64,000 bases of DNA, taken from Deltaproteobacteria bacterium. Its GTDB lineage: Bacteria; Desulfobacterota; Binatia; Binatales; Binataceae. Positions 18,919 through 28,814 of this stretch are shown in pieces (within the stretch, counting starts at the first letter, position 1; each line of letters opens with the position of its first letter). Location of the stretch: the NCBI GenBank assembly GCA_021831785.1, contig JAKBMB010000007.1, forward strand, positions 236,573 to 300,572, read 5' to 3'. The notes below the pieces were generated by a model. That model saw only the letters and a list, made by a program, of their open reading frames with translations. It was not told the origin of the DNA and did not search any database. The translations under genes and the position numbers were made by a program.

Positions 18919-19181
18919 AAGACGTTCTGTTTCCTCTCTTCAACTCAAGCAGTGCACCATAAGGCTAGCCGGTTACGCGGGCGCTGAAAAGTGCGCCGGT
19001 GCGATAGCCAGGCCGCAGCCATAGTGGTGTTGCCGGCCGGTCATCACCCCACGGAGCGCCGTGCGGGTGACCTCCGAAGGCGTCATGTATGCATCCCGCC
19101 CACAAGCTATCCCAGCCGCAGCATTCTTACCACTATCCGCCGCCGATTTCCAACCGCGCCCTTGCTGATAGGCTGGTTAAC

Positions 19182-19298
19182 CTACTGAGAACTGCAGGAT
19201 ATAGTGACAGGCAGACTCTGAGCTGGGGCCTCTACGGTCACCCCCACGACTCTGCGCTGTCTCAATATTTTGCAATCCTCAGTAGATCGATCCTGCAG
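19182..19298. ncRNA. Candidate structured RNA upstream of fumC
   Basis: CTACTGAG (19182-19189) pairs exactly with CTCAGTAG (19278-19285). Inside, ACAGGCAGA (19207-19215) pairs with TCTGCGCTGT (19251-19260) with one bulge, and TGGGG (19224-19228) with CCCCA (19242-19246). Between the outer and inner stems is an unpaired bubble on both sides, giving a closing-stem, bubble, apical-arm layout reminiscent of 6S RNA but shorter. In addition CTGCAGGAT (19192-19200) is complementary to ATCCTGCAG (19290-19298), which would form a pseudoknot with, or an alternative to, the outer stem. Strand and function are unknown; I cannot match it to a named family. Confidence 0.35.
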
Positions 19299-19343
19299 GA
19301 GGCGCGCACGGGCGCCAAATTATAAAGCTTTTCGCAACTGGGC

Positions 19344-19349
19344 TATAAT
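19344..19349 (+). promoter_or_regulatory. Consensus -10 box TATAAT, probable fumC promoter
   Basis: Perfect TATAAT about 190 bases before the fumC start. The -35 region about 17 bases upstream (TATAAA) is poor. A transcript from here would begin with a hairpin-forming leader. Confidence 0.45.
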
Positions 19350-19541
19350 CGCCTTGCGGGCTTAGGCATATGCGCCTGAGTAGGAAAACGATTCGCGCGC
19401 GCAGGTACGGGGTCAGCGACGGGCTCCGGCTGCGGATCGTCAGCGCGGATAAAAGCCGGCGGGCGGGCTGCGGCGGGGGAGGCAAAGTTTCAGCGCAGTT
19501 TCATCCGCGCAGAATCATGGGATAAAAGGAGCGCAAGGTAG

Positions 19542-20972
19542 ATGAGCGATCCAAAGGCCGAACCTTCGTCGAGCAAAGCCACTCGGATTGAAACCGACAG
19601 CATGGGGCCAATCGAGGTTCCCGCCGACCGTTACTGGGGGGCGCAAACGGCCCGCTCACTGATCCACTTCTCGATCGGCGAGGAGCGCATGCCGCGCGAG
19701 GTGATTCATGCCCTCGGCATTATCAAGAAGGCCTCCGCCGAGGTTAATCGGGACTTGGGCCTGCTCGACGCCGACAAGGCCAAGCTGATTGCGGCCTGCG
19801 CCGAGGAGGTGATATCCGGCAAGCACGACGAGCACTTCCCGCTGCGGGTCTGGCAGACCGGCAGCGGAACCCAGACCAACATGAACGTCAATGAGGTGAT
19901 CGCCAACCGCGCCAACGAGCTTGCCGGCGCCCAACGCGGCAGTAAACACCCGATTCATCCCAACGACCACGTGAACATGTCGCAATCTTCCAACGACACG
20001 TTTCCCTCCGCCATGCACATCGCTGCAACCGAGCAGCTTGCCCGCCGCGTAATTCCCGCCGTCGCCTACCTGCGCCAGGCGCTCGACGCCAAGGCGGCCA
20101 TGTTCGCGGAGATCGTCAAGATCGGGCGCACTCATTTGATGGACGCCGTGCCCCTAACGTTGGGACAGGAGTTCTCCGGCTACGTGGCACAACTCGATCA
20201 CGATCTTTTGCAGCTTCACGCGGTACTGCCCGGTCTTTACGAGCTGGCGCTCGGCGGCACCGCGGTCGGCACCGGCCTCAACACTCATCCGCGCTTCGCC
20301 CAGGCCGCGGCAGCGCGCATCGCCGAGCTTACCGGCCTGCCCTTCGTATCGGCACCGAACAAATTCGCCGCCCTGGCAGGTCACGAGGCGCTGACCGCTG
20401 CCAGCGGCGCGCTCAAAACGCTTGCCTGCTCGCTGATGAAAATCGCCAATGATATACGCTGGCTTGGCTCGGGACCGCGCTGCGGACTGGGCGAACTGAT
20501 TCTGCCGGCCAACGAGCCTGGCTCGTCAATCATGCCGGGCAAGGTAAATCCGACCCAGTGCGAAGCAATGACCATGGTGTGTGTTCAAGTGATGGGCAAC
20601 GACACCGCGGTCGCGATTGCCGCCTCACAGGGCAACTTCGAGCTCAATGTTTTCAAGCCGGTGATCATCCATAACGTCCTGCGCTCGGGCGGGCTTTTGG
20701 CCGACGCCTGCCGCTCTTTCACCGACCATTGCGCGTCGGGAATCGAGGCCCACCACGAGCGCATCGCGCACTTCGTCAATAACTCATTGATGCTGGTGAC
20801 GGCGCTCAACCCGCGCATCGGCTACGATAACGCCGCGAAGGTCGCCAAAAAGGCGTACGTCGAGAACAAGACCCTGCGCCAAGCCTGCGTCGAGTTGGGC
20901 CTTCTGCACGCTGAGGAGTTCGACCGCTTGGTGCGCCCGGAGAAAATGATTAGCCCGCAGGACGAGAGCTAG
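19542..20972 (+). CDS. fumC: Class II fumarate hydratase
   Basis: FumC interconverts fumarate and L-malate in the TCA cycle without an iron-sulfur cluster. The 476-residue product has the superfamily signature [17 protein letters not shown]. It also has the active-site regions [14 protein letters not shown] and [20 protein letters not shown], and the N-terminal [20 protein letters not shown]. Length is normal. Start ATG at 19542 is preceded by GGAG. It stands alone, well separated from the succinate dehydrogenase operon at 59034 although the enzymes are consecutive in the cycle. The next gene is convergent. Confidence 0.96.
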   Translation: MSDPKAEPSSSKATRIETDSMGPIEVPADRYWGAQTARSLIHFSIGEERMPREVIHALGIIKKASAEVNRDLGLLDADKAKLIAACAEEVISGKHDEHFPLRVWQTGSGTQTNMNVNEVIANRANELAGAQRGSKHPIHPNDHVNMSQSSNDTFPSAMHIAATEQLARRVIPAVAYLRQALDAKAAMFAEIVKIGRTHLMDAVPLTLGQEFSGYVAQLDHDLLQLHAVLPGLYELALGGTAVGTGLNTHPRFAQAAAARIAELTGLPFVSAPNKFAALAGHEALTAASGALKTLACSLMKIANDIRWLGSGPRCGLGELILPANEPGSSIMPGKVNPTQCEAMTMVCVQVMGNDTAVAIAASQGNFELNVFKPVIIHNVLRSGGLLADACRSFTDHCASGIEAHHERIAHFVNNSLMLVTALNPRIGYDNAAKVAKKAYVENKTLRQACVELGLLHAEEFDRLVRPEKMISPQDES

Positions 20973-21011
20973 ACGCGCGCCGGCCGCCCCACGCCGAACG
21001 GCGCCGCGGCT

Positions 21012-21635
21012 TCACGGACGCAACTCCGTGTCACGGCCACGCGCGAGACCCTCTGGCCGGTAGCCGGCTTCGGGAGCGCGCGACAGTATGTTGCGCGCGA
21101 AAAACGACAGACAATCGCGGCAAAGCTTGGCCTGCCCGATGCCTTGTACACAGCCGTCGAGCCGCGCCACCCTACGCTCGCAGAACGAACATTCAACCTC
21201 GCCGGCCAAAGTCTCGGCGACACACTCCAAAAGCCGGCGCCATCCGCAGCGTTCGTCGGCCCGCCGATCAACCACATAGTAGGCGCCGCACGAGCGCAGA
21301 TAATTGACGTCCTCCACGGTGGGCCGCTCGTGAACGAAGACGACCGGCACCGGATTGCGGGCAATTTCGGCCGCGCGCGCGAAAGTTCGGTCCGCATCTG
21401 ACGAAGGGTAGCGTTGCAGATGTCTCAACGTTGGACATTCTCGGCGCGGAACTTCTCCATCCGCCGACGCGGTGGAACACACGATCACAAGACTAGCCGT
21501 CTTTCCGTTCAACAGTGGAGCGCTGAGATCACAGCACGCCACGGCAAAAACACCGTTGTGCTCAAGCACCTCGCGCACTGGGTCAACGGCGTCCGCGCTT
21601 GCGCCGGCCACCACTACCACCCGATCGCTTTTCAT
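21012..21635 (-). CDS. Unknown protein with ClpX-like four-cysteine zinc motif
   Basis: I do not recognise the whole protein. From the ATG at 21635 (an upstream in-frame start at 21692 is less likely) it has 207 residues. The N-terminal part MKSDRVVVVAGASADAVDPV has the beta-strand/helix rhythm of a receiver-like or nucleotide-binding fold, with a second strand PVPVVFVHERPTVEDVNYL. Near the C-terminus VECSFCERRVARLDGC is followed by KLCRDCLSFFA, a C-x2-C-x19-C-x2-C arrangement very like the zinc-binding domain of ClpX. A possible reading is a receiver-like protein with an adaptor-type zinc finger. It sits convergent to fumC and downstream of the carboxylase gene. Confidence 0.65.
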   Translation of the reverse strand: MKSDRVVVVAGASADAVDPVREVLEHNGVFAVACCDLSAPLLNGKTASLVIVCSTASADGEVPRRECPTLRHLQRYPSSDADRTFARAAEIARNPVPVVFVHERPTVEDVNYLRSCGAYYVVDRRADERCGWRRLLECVAETLAGEVECSFCERRVARLDGCVQGIGQAKLCRDCLSFFARNILSRAPEAGYRPEGLARGRDTELRP

Positions 21636-21931
21636 CGGTTTGTGCCCCCGAATCAATGGCTTAACACTCCACCCGCAGATCAGGTAGAGCAAGCGTCATG
21701 CCAGTTTCAAGCGGCCTGACTTGGCCTCAGGTCTAACGCCTGCGTGCGCCCATAAATTCTCGGGGCCGTTTCCCGGCTCACCAGCCCCAGGCATACTGCC
21801 CAACAACTTTTGTCTTTTTGCCCGTTATTGGCGTATTCGCATTGAGCGCCCTTACTCGAAGCGATCCCCACGCCCAAAGCTCAACGGCCCTCAAGCGGTA
21901 CGGAAGCGCGGCATGCGTCTGACACAGAGGA

Positions 21932-23542
21932 CTACATGCGAAACACTCCGAATTGCGCGGAGCAGGGCACCGGCGCGTTGTAAGCCGCCGCCAGCGCTAG
22001 GGCCAGCACCAGGCGGGTCTCCGCCGGGTCAAGCACGCCGTCGTCCCACAGCCTGGCGGTGGAATAAAAGCAGCTAGACTCGCGTTCGTACTTGTCCAGG
22101 ATGGGGCGCATGAACTCGGCTTGTTCGGTCTCATTCATGGTCAGACCTCGGCGCTTGAGCTGCTCGATTTTGACCGTGAGCAGAGTCCGCGCCGCTTGCT
22201 CCCCGCCCATCACTGAGATGCGGCTGTTGGGCCAGGTGAAAAGGAAACGCGGCGCGTAGGCGCGCCCGCACATGCCGTAGTTCCCGGCGCCGTTTGAGGC
22301 GCCGATTAGGACCGTAAGCTTGGGGACCTGGGCGTTGGCCACCGCGTTGACCATCTTCGCTCCGTCCTTGGCGATGCCGCCCTGCTCGTAGCGCTTGCCG
22401 ACGATAAAGCCGGTGATGTTCTGCAAAAAAAGCAGCGGGACCTGCCTGGCGCAGCATAGCTGGATGAAATGGGTTGCCTTGAGCGCCGATTCGCTGAACA
22501 GCACGCCGTTGTTGGCGACGATGCCGATCGCGTAGCCGTAGAGCCGGGCAAAGGCGGTCACCACGGTGGCGCCGTAGCGCGCCTTGAACTCGTGTATCCG
22601 GCTTCCATCCACCAGCCGCGCGACCACCTCGCGCACGTCATACGACTTGCGGGGGTCCTGGGGCACGATGCCATAGAGCTCGGCGGGGTCATAGTGGGGC
22701 TCCTCCGGCTCGTCCGGCGCGGGCGCGCGCCCCGGCCTTGGCCCGGCGTCGGCGAGAACCATGCGCGCTATCTCCAGCGCGTGAGCGTCGTCCTCGGCCA
22801 GGTGATCGCAGACGCCCGATAAACGCGTATGCACGTCGCCGCCGCCTAGTTCCTCGGCCGTGACCTGCTCGCCGGTGGCAGCGCGCACCAGCGGCGGCCC
22901 GCCGAGAAAAATCGTCCCCTGATTCTTCACGATAACGTTCTCGTCGCACATCGCCGGCACGTAGGCGCCGCCGGCAGTGCATGAACCCATGACCACGGCC
23001 ACCTGCACAACGCCCATCGCCGACATCCGCGCCTGGTTATAAAAGATTCGGCCGAAATGCTCGCGATCGGGAAAAATCTCGTCCTGAAGGGGCAAGAAAG
23101 CGCCGCCGGAATCGACCAGATAGACACACGGCAAGCGATTCTCCAGGGCAATCTCCTGGGCGCGCAGATGCTTTTTTACGGTCATCGGATAATAGGTGCC
23201 GCCTTTGACCGTGGCGTCGTTGGCCACCACCATCACCTCGCGCCCGTGGACGCGGCCGATGCCGGTCACGATGCCGGCGGCGGGCGCTTCGTCGCCGTAC
23301 ATACCGTAGGCGGCGAGCGGCGAAAGCTCGAGAAAAGGGCTTTGCCCATCGAGCAGATGCTTTACGCGCTCACGCGCCAAAAGCTTGCCGCGCTCCTGAT
23401 GAAGCCGATGCGCCGGCTGGGGACCGCCCGCGCGCGCGCGCTCGATAGCCACGCGCAAACGGGCAATAGCGGCCTCCATCGCGCGCAGGTTATCCTTGTA
23501 CTCGGCACCATTTGTGTTAATACGCGATTCGATTCGCTCCAT
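21932..23542 (-). CDS. Acyl-CoA carboxylase carboxyltransferase subunit, methylcrotonyl-CoA carboxylase beta type
   Basis: The product transfers CO2 from carboxybiotin to an acyl-Co[61 protein letters not shown] and [17 protein letters not shown] are very close to the mitochondrial and bacterial methylcrotonyl-CoA carboxylase beta chain (leucine degradation), more so than to propionyl-CoA carboxylase. The second crotonase-like domain has [20 protein letters not shown] and [17 protein letters not shown] prefer the ATG at 23542 because GGAGAG lies just upstream; the longer frame begins at 23584. No biotin-carrying alpha subunit is in the window, so the partner must be elsewhere. It is divergent from mutS2 with about 100 bases between. 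Confidence 0.9.
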   Translation of the reverse strand: MERIESRINTNGAEYKDNLRAMEAAIARLRVAIERARAGGPQPAHRLHQERGKLLARERVKHLLDGQSPFLELSPLAAYGMYGDEAPAAGIVTGIGRVHGREVMVVANDATVKGGTYYPMTVKKHLRAQEIALENRLPCVYLVDSGGAFLPLQDEIFPDREHFGRIFYNQARMSAMGVVQVAVVMGSCTAGGAYVPAMCDENVIVKNQGTIFLGGPPLVRAATGEQVTAEELGGGDVHTRLSGVCDHLAEDDAHALEIARMVLADAGPRPGRAPAPDEPEEPHYDPAELYGIVPQDPRKSYDVREVVARLVDGSRIHEFKARYGATVVTAFARLYGYAIGIVANNGVLFSESALKATHFIQLCCARQVPLLFLQNITGFIVGKRYEQGGIAKDGAKMVNAVANAQVPKLTVLIGASNGAGNYGMCGRAYAPRFLFTWPNSRISVMGGEQAARTLLTVKIEQLKRRGLTMNETEQAEFMRPILDKYERESSCFYSTARLWDDGVLDPAETRLVLALALAAAYNAPVPCSAQFGVFRM

Positions 23543-23644
23543 CTCGCGCTCTCCAAAGCTTCGCCGCCAATTTTGCGGCGGCAAGATTGTAATCTAACGT
23601 CGAAGGTCTTAAGCAGAACCAGGCGTATCAACAGATAAGCATCG

Positions 23645-25978
23645 ATGATTCGAGAACGCGACCTTCAAGTGCTGGAGTTCGACAAGGTGGTGCGCCGGCT
23701 GCGTGAGTTCGCCGTCTCCGAGCCGGGCCGCCGGCTGATCGACTCGCTGAGGCCCGCGACCGACGCGCACCAGGTGCGGGCGCGATTGCGCGCGAGCGCC
23801 GAAATGACCGCTCTGCGGGCACAAGCCGGAACACCGCCGCTTAGCGAATTTGCCTCCCAAACGCCCCTGCTGCTCGCCGCGGCGCGCGAAGGAGCGGTGC
23901 TGGACGGCCGCTCGCTGGTTATGGTGCGCGATTTTGCGCTGGTTGCTCGCGCGGTCCAAGTCTTTATGCGCTCGCGCGTTGAGCATTATTCGCATGTCGC
24001 GGTGCTGGCGGCAAATCTGACCGTGCCCGCCGAGCTGGTCGACGCGATGGTCAAGGCTCTGGCTGACGACGGCGCCCTGGCCGACGACGCAAGTCCGCAG
24101 CTCAAGCGCCTGCGCACCCGCTTGCGCGACGAGCGCCTGGAGCTCGAAGCTCGCCTGTTGAGCTTCAGCCAGCGGCCGGCGATAGAAGCGGTCGTCAGCG
24201 AGCGCATCGTCACCATTCGCAACCGGCGCTTCGTCCTCCCGTTCAAGCTCAACTATGCTGAAAAAGTCGAAGGCGTGGTTCAAGACCGCTCGGTGTCGGG
24301 CGAAACCCTGTTCGTCGAGCCGGCTTGGGCGGTGGCGATGAACAATCGCCTGATGATGCTGGAGCGCGAAGCCGAGGCGGAGGAGCGCCGCATCCTGGCC
24401 GAGTTGACCGGGCTCGTGCGCGCCTATCGGGCCGAGCTCGAGCTAAGCTTCCAAGCGCTGGTGAACTTCGACGCGCTCAACGCCCGCGCGATCTTCGCCG
24501 AGCACTATCGATGCAGCGAGCCGCAAATTGTGGATTGGGGCCTGGCGCTTCATGGCGCGCGCCATCCTATCCTGCTGGTCGGCGGCGGCGAAGTTGTGCC
24601 GATCGATCTCGCCGTGAACCCGCAGCAGCGGGGCGTCGTTATCTCCGGACCCAACACCGGCGGCAAGACCGCCGCGCTGAAGACCGTCGGGCTTTTGTGC
24701 ACGATGGCGCAGGCGGGGCTGATGATTCCGGCGGCGCCGGCCAGCCGTCTGCCGGTGTTTCGAACCATCTTTGCGGACATCGGCGACCAGCAATCGCTGG
24801 AGGCGAGCCTTTCGACCTTTTCGGCCCATATCGCGAATCTGTGCGAGCTTATCGGCGCGCTGGATGAGCCGGCCCTGGTTATTCTCGACGAGCCGGGCGC
24901 CGGGACCGACCCCGCGGAGGGTGGCGCGCTGACCATCGGGCTTATCGAATACCTCAGCGCCCGCCGCTGCCTGGTCGCGATCGCGACCCATTCGATGAGC
25001 GTCAAGCTGTACGCCCAAGGCCGCGACGATCTCGAGCTGGCGGCGGTGGATTTCGACACCGAACGGCTGGTCGCGCGCTATAAGCTCAAGCCGCACACGA
25101 TCGGCCCAAGCTACGGCATCGAGGTCGCCCGCCGGCTCGGGCTGCCACAACAGATAATTCAACGCGCGCTGGCCGTCCAGCCCGCGCAAAACGCGCTGCT
25201 CGATAAAGCCCTGCGCCGCCTGGAAGACGAGCGCAGCCGACTTGCCGCGCGCGCCGTCGAGCTCGAACAGCGGGAAGCCGACGCGCAGCGCGAACAACGC
25301 CAACTCATGGAGGAGGCCAAGCAAGCGCGCGAGCGGCTTGAGAGGGAGCGCCAGCGCCTTAGCGATCGCGCACAAACGCTCGTGGCCGAGTTCACTAAGC
25401 AAGCGACCGAGGTACTGGCGCAGCTTAAGGCGGGAAGCAAACGGCGCGCCGATGTGGCCGCCTTCACCGCCCAGGCGCGCAAAGACGTCGCGGGCCTTGG
25501 CGCCAATCAGACCGCGAGCACGGCCTGGGCCGCGCAGCTCAAGGTCGGCGACCTAGTCGAGCTTCGGGGCGCCAACCTGCGCGGCGAACTCGTGAGCCTC
25601 GAACCGGGCCGCGCAGTGCTCAGCCGCGCCGGCATGCGCATCGAAGTCGCGCCCGAGCGCTTGCGCCCCGCCGCTGGCCGGGCAAACGAGCCTCAAACGC
25701 CCAAGGTCAGCGTCGAGTTTTCGCCCGTCGGCGGCACCGAGCTAAATCTGACCGGGATGCGAATCGCGGAGGCACTGCGCAAGCTCGAGGAATTTCTCGA
25801 CCAAGCTTATCTCAGCGCGCAGCAGCCTGAGGTGCGAATTATTCACGGCCACGGCACCGGCGCCCTGCGTAAGGCGGTGCATGATTACCTGAGCTCTTCG
25901 CCCTACTGCGCGGGCTTCCACGAGGCCGAGCCATACGCCGGCGCAGGCGGTGCCACCATAGTGCGGCTCGCCCGCTGA
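23645..25978 (+). CDS. mutS2: Endonuclease MutS2
   Basis: MutS2 suppresses homologous recombination by cutting branched DNA, and in some bacteria rescues collided ribosomes. The 777-residue protein has the MutS core with Walker A GPNTGGKTAALKTVGLL, Walker B ALVILDEPGAGTDPAEGG and the THSMSVK sensor. A long, charged coiled coil follows (about residues 510-600, rich in EQREADAQREQRQ-like sequence). The C-terminal Smr nuclease domain reads LNLTGMRIAEALRKLEEFLD and ends IIHGHGTGALRKAVHDYL. It lacks the mismatch-recognition N-terminus of MutS1. A second stand-alone Smr protein is encoded 3 kb downstream. A strong hairpin follows the stop. Confidence 0.96.
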   Translation: MIRERDLQVLEFDKVVRRLREFAVSEPGRRLIDSLRPATDAHQVRARLRASAEMTALRAQAGTPPLSEFASQTPLLLAAAREGAVLDGRSLVMVRDFALVARAVQVFMRSRVEHYSHVAVLAANLTVPAELVDAMVKALADDGALADDASPQLKRLRTRLRDERLELEARLLSFSQRPAIEAVVSERIVTIRNRRFVLPFKLNYAEKVEGVVQDRSVSGETLFVEPAWAVAMNNRLMMLEREAEAEERRILAELTGLVRAYRAELELSFQALVNFDALNARAIFAEHYRCSEPQIVDWGLALHGARHPILLVGGGEVVPIDLAVNPQQRGVVISGPNTGGKTAALKTVGLLCTMAQAGLMIPAAPASRLPVFRTIFADIGDQQSLEASLSTFSAHIANLCELIGALDEPALVILDEPGAGTDPAEGGALTIGLIEYLSARRCLVAIATHSMSVKLYAQGRDDLELAAVDFDTERLVARYKLKPHTIGPSYGIEVARRLGLPQQIIQRALAVQPAQNALLDKALRRLEDERSRLAARAVELEQREADAQREQRQLMEEAKQARERLERERQRLSDRAQTLVAEFTKQATEVLAQLKAGSKRRADVAAFTAQARKDVAGLGANQTASTAWAAQLKVGDLVELRGANLRGELVSLEPGRAVLSRAGMRIEVAPERLRPAAGRANEPQTPKVSVEFSPVGGTELNLTGMRIAEALRKLEEFLDQAYLSAQQPEVRIIHGHGTGALRKAVHDYLSSSPYCAGFHEAEPYAGAGGATIVRLAR

Positions 25979-25980
25979 AG

Positions 25981-26009
25981 AGCGGCCGCACAACCGAGTT
26001 GCGGCCGCT
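25981..26009 (+). terminator. Hairpin after mutS2
   Basis: AGCGGCCGCA (25981-25990) and TGCGGCCGCT (26000-26009) form a perfect 10-bp stem with a 9-base loop, three bases after the stop codon. There is no T run, so it is either a weak intrinsic terminator or an mRNA-stabilising hairpin. Confidence 0.55.
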
Positions 26010-26126
26010 TGCGGGTTAGGCTGCTTCGCCGTTGTCCGTGCGCTCCAAGCGGAGCCAGACCCTGCGGGGACAGCTATAATGCGCGGGCCCCTCTAGCTCG
26101 CTCCCTGACCGGGCCGCGCCTGCGCT
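26010..26126. other. Spacer between mutS2 hairpin and repeat copy B
   Basis: No gene seen. Confidence 0.4.
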
Positions 26127-26422
26127 CAGAGCCTATGAATTTTTGGTAAGCTGCCGCAGGTCGCCGTAGGCTGCACCCTCACCCCAACCCTCTCCCGCAA
26201 AACGATGCGGGCGACGGAGCACAAAGGGCGCCCATCCTATCACCTCTCCCGCGCTCGCGGCGCAAGTCCGCGCGCGCAAGCCGGGAGAGCTCGGAGCGCG
26301 AATTACGAAGCGTAATTCGCGCTCCGGGTGAGAGGGTGCAGCGCTAAAGGCGTTAGGCATGGGCCGAAGCAGTAGTAGGGCGGGCCGCCGTGCCCGCCCT
26401 ACTCAAAAAATCACAAACTCTC
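26127..26422. repeat. Intergenic repeat family 1, copy B, split by a second element
   Basis: Left end CAGAGCCTATGAATTTTTGG followed by TAAGCTGCCGCAG, and right end CTACTCAAAAAATCACAAAC followed by TCTC, match copies A and C. Just inside the right end is GGGCGGGCCGCCGTGCCCGC, also shared. The middle is replaced by a palindromic element (26171-26341). The right end overlaps the stop codon of the AsmA gene. Confidence 0.75.
26171..26341. repeat. Nested palindromic element (repeat family 2)
   Basis: Outer arms CTGCACCCTCACCC (26171-26184) and GGGTGAGAGGGTGCAG (26326-26341) are inverted copies differing by two inserted bases. An inner perfect hairpin has GGAGCGCGAATTAC (26293-26306) and its complement at 26312-26325 around a 5-base loop. 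A partial copy of one arm lies at 18507. It looks like a miniature transposon-like or REP-like element inserted into repeat copy B. Confidence 0.65.
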
Positions 26423-28814
26423 ACTTGAACAGGTTGCGCAGGAGCTTTTTCCCCAAATTCTCGACCGCGCCAGGCTGAACGCGCTGCAGGGCGACGCTGG
26501 CGTCGGGGCGCACGCTGACCTTGGACAGCGTACCTGACAGCACCAGCGGGACGTGCACCTGGCTCAGCCCGTCGGCCATCAGCGCGAGAACTTGGTTGCG
26601 CTGCATGAGATCGCGGCTAAACGGCCCCGAGAGAATGATGTCCGCCTTGATATCGACGCGCTGATCAAGATTAACCCATCCGCCGCCCGTGATGGTGTAG
26701 TCGGCGGCGACGACTCTGATGTCCTGTGAGGAGATTTGCGGACCGTCGATCTTGAAAGTAGCGCTCGCGCTCTCGAACTGCATATCGGGGCTCCGAAAAA
26801 CGCGCGGGTAGCGCGCTGCGATGTCCGGCGACAGAACCCGACCCAGCCCGGGCGTGTCGCTGAGCGCTTTAAGCATCGCCGCCGCCGGATTAATTCCCGG
26901 CACGGCGCCGTTCACCACTTCGAAGCGCCCCCCGCCCCGAAGCGTCGGCTCGATCTGCGCCAGCTTGTCGCCCCGCCCCGAGACCGTTGCCTGACCGCTG
27001 AGCCGGCCGCGCGCCCTACCACCCCCGTTGTTGCCCACTCGCTCGGCGATTTGTCCGAGGTCGATGCCGGCGGCTTTCAGGTTGGCTTCAAAGACGCGAT
27101 CATCAAGCGACATTGCGCCGGCGGCATCGACCGCGCCGTCATACGCGTTCAAGGTCATCGATTGAAGGCGAAGCTGCCCTTCGCGGTATAAAGCCTTAAG
27201 CTTAAGATCGCGATAGGGAACGCCGTCCAGGCGTCCGTCGGTTGAAGCAAGCGCGGTCGTCGCGGCTGCGCCGCGCAACGCGGCAACGGCGACTTCGCCG
27301 GACGCCGCGACGGCGCGCGCCTGATATTGTTCGCGCGCATAGCCGACCATAAGGTCGGCGGCGCTCAGCTGTGGGCTAGACAGCGCATAGACGGCGTGCA
27401 GCGGGCTAAGCGAATCAGCCTGCCCCCGAAGCGCGATACGGGCGCTGCCGAGGTTGAATTCGGCGGGCTCGAGCGTGGCGCTGTCGCCGGTGAAATTTAC
27501 GACCGCGTCCAAGCCGCTCAACCGCGCTGGGCCGCCCGCTTGCGGCGCCGCTGCGACCTGCACCAGCTTGAGCGCGCCGTTAAGCAAGACTTTGGCGGCC
27601 TCTAGCTCGGCCTTAGCGTGTGCCTGCGCTGAGCCGGAAAGACGATAGTCCTTGAACGCCGGCAAAAGCGCGCTCCACGGACTTAAATCAAAGCGATCGA
27701 TCTGGAAATCGCCCGTGATTCGTCCCGGCGCAAAGGTAAAATCACGCCCGGTTGCATGAAGGCTCGCCAGCGTAAGCTCGGCCGCCGACAGCGAGAATCC
27801 ATCGGCGCGCTTTTCGCCGCGGAGGTCAAGCTTCAGCGGAACCCCGGACGGCTTGGCAAAAAGCTCGCCGTATGACGCCCTGGCTTGAGTGAGGTCGCCG
27901 CCGAGGCTCAAGACCGGGGCCCCCAGAGAGCCAGCCACCCGCCCCTTAAGCGAAACCGGATCGGGTATCGAGACCGCGGCCAGGACCTGGTTCGCCGGGG
28001 AGCTTAGACTCCTCAGCCGGTCCGGGACTAACGGTCCGACCGCCACCGCTAGTTCAAGCCGCGCCGCAGCCAAATCGAGCTTGCCGTTGGAGGCCAACGG
28101 ACCCGCGCGGCCGTCGATCCGGAAATTCTGCTCGTCGCCGAGCAGCGCTAGGCGTATCGCAAGGTTGCAGGGACGTTCGGGGTCCAGCGGCTCCAGGGTC
28201 AGGTCCACTTTGCGCAGCGTTACCTGCGCTGCATACAAGGCGTCGGAATAAATTACCTCGCTGTCGGCGAGGCCCAGGCCTTCGACGGTTACGCTCTTGA
28301 CGCGCCCCGGTCCCGCTGGACCGGCTTGCGACCATAAGGCAACGGGTCGCAAGGAGGCGCCCCTGGACGGCATGAATCCGGCCGCCGGCGCTGCCTTAGC
28401 GCCTATCTTGCCCAGCGTAGCGAAGTTGAAGAGGCCCTGAGCGTTGCGCGTGATTCGAATCTGCGCGGTCTCGAAGGCCAGGCGCCCGACCTCGACGCGG
28501 CCCGTCAACAAGGGCAACACGCTCACCCGTCCCGAAACCGAGGCGGCATGAAAAAAGGGCCCCCTTGAAGCGAAGGCCGGGTCCTCTGCCACCGCGACGT
28601 CCTCAAGCTTCAACAGCACGCCCCAGCCGAACTCGGCGCGGATGCGGCGCACGGACACCCGGCGGCCCAACGCGTCACTCGCGGCGCCGACCACGTAGGA
28701 GCGGTTGGCCTCGATGATTCGATTGAGGTTGACCGCGGCAAGCACGACCAAAAGCGCCGAAACCGCGAGAACAATCAGCGCCGAAACGCCGCCGATCAAA
28801 AATAGTCGTCCCAT
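26421..28814 (-). CDS. AsmA family protein
   Basis: AsmA-like proteins are large, inner-membrane-anchored periplasmic proteins with a repeating beta-groove fold, implicated in lipid transport to the outer membrane. The 797-residue product starts with one membrane helix (FLIGGVSALIVLAVSALLVV) and the family block LGRRVSVRRIRAEFGWGVLL followed by KLEDVAVAEDPAF. The long middle part has low-complexity, alternating beta-strand sequence. The C-terminal AsmA_2-like region includes GRLSGQATVSGRGDKLAQI, ADYTITGGGWVNLDQRVDIK and ADIILSGPFSRDLM. Start ATG at 28814. It is a single gene on the minus strand, with the repeat touching its stop codon. Substrate is unknown. Confidence 0.9.
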   Translation of the reverse strand: MGRLFLIGGVSALIVLAVSALLVVLAAVNLNRIIEANRSYVVGAASDALGRRVSVRRIRAEFGWGVLLKLEDVAVAEDPAFASRGPFFHAASVSGRVSVLPLLTGRVEVGRLAFETAQIRITRNAQGLFNFATLGKIGAKAAPAAGFMPSRGASLRPVALWSQAGPAGPGRVKSVTVEGLGLADSEVIYSDALYAAQVTLRKVDLTLEPLDPERPCNLAIRLALLGDEQNFRIDGRAGPLASNGKLDLAAARLELAVAVGPLVPDRLRSLSSPANQVLAAVSIPDPVSLKGRVAGSLGAPVLSLGGDLTQARASYGELFAKPSGVPLKLDLRGEKRADGFSLSAAELTLASLHATGRDFTFAPGRITGDFQIDRFDLSPWSALLPAFKDYRLSGSAQAHAKAELEAAKVLLNGALKLVQVAAAPQAGGPARLSGLDAVVNFTGDSATLEPAEFNLGSARIALRGQADSLSPLHAVYALSSPQLSAADLMVGYAREQYQARAVAASGEVAVAALRGAAATTALASTDGRLDGVPYRDLKLKALYREGQLRLQSMTLNAYDGAVDAAGAMSLDDRVFEANLKAAGIDLGQIAERVGNNGGGRARGRLSGQATVSGRGDKLAQIEPTLRGGGRFEVVNGAVPGINPAAAMLKALSDTPGLGRVLSPDIAARYPRVFRSPDMQFESASATFKIDGPQISSQDIRVVAADYTITGGGWVNLDQRVDIKADIILSGPFSRDLMQRNQVLALMADGLSQVHVPLVLSGTLSKVSVRPDASVALQRVQPGAVENLGKKLLRNLFK

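Larger units (their letters stand above)
18919..19541. other. Long intergenic region between ferredoxin and fumC
   Basis: 620 bases without a convincing protein gene. It holds a set of nested inverted repeats (19182-19298, see separate entry), a consensus -10 box (19344-19349) and a hairpin CTTAGGC/GCCTGAG (19361-19380) in the presumed fumC leader. GGAGCGCAAGGTAG immediately precedes the fumC start. Confidence 0.6.

Noticed and set aside
19089..19325. 78-codon plus-strand frame upstream of fumC
   Set aside because: No ribosome site and no family; it coincides with the inverted-repeat structure, which explains the sequence better.
23543..23584. Upstream start for the carboxylase gene
   Set aside because: The downstream ATG at 23542 has GGAGAG at a good distance and gives the normal family N-terminus.
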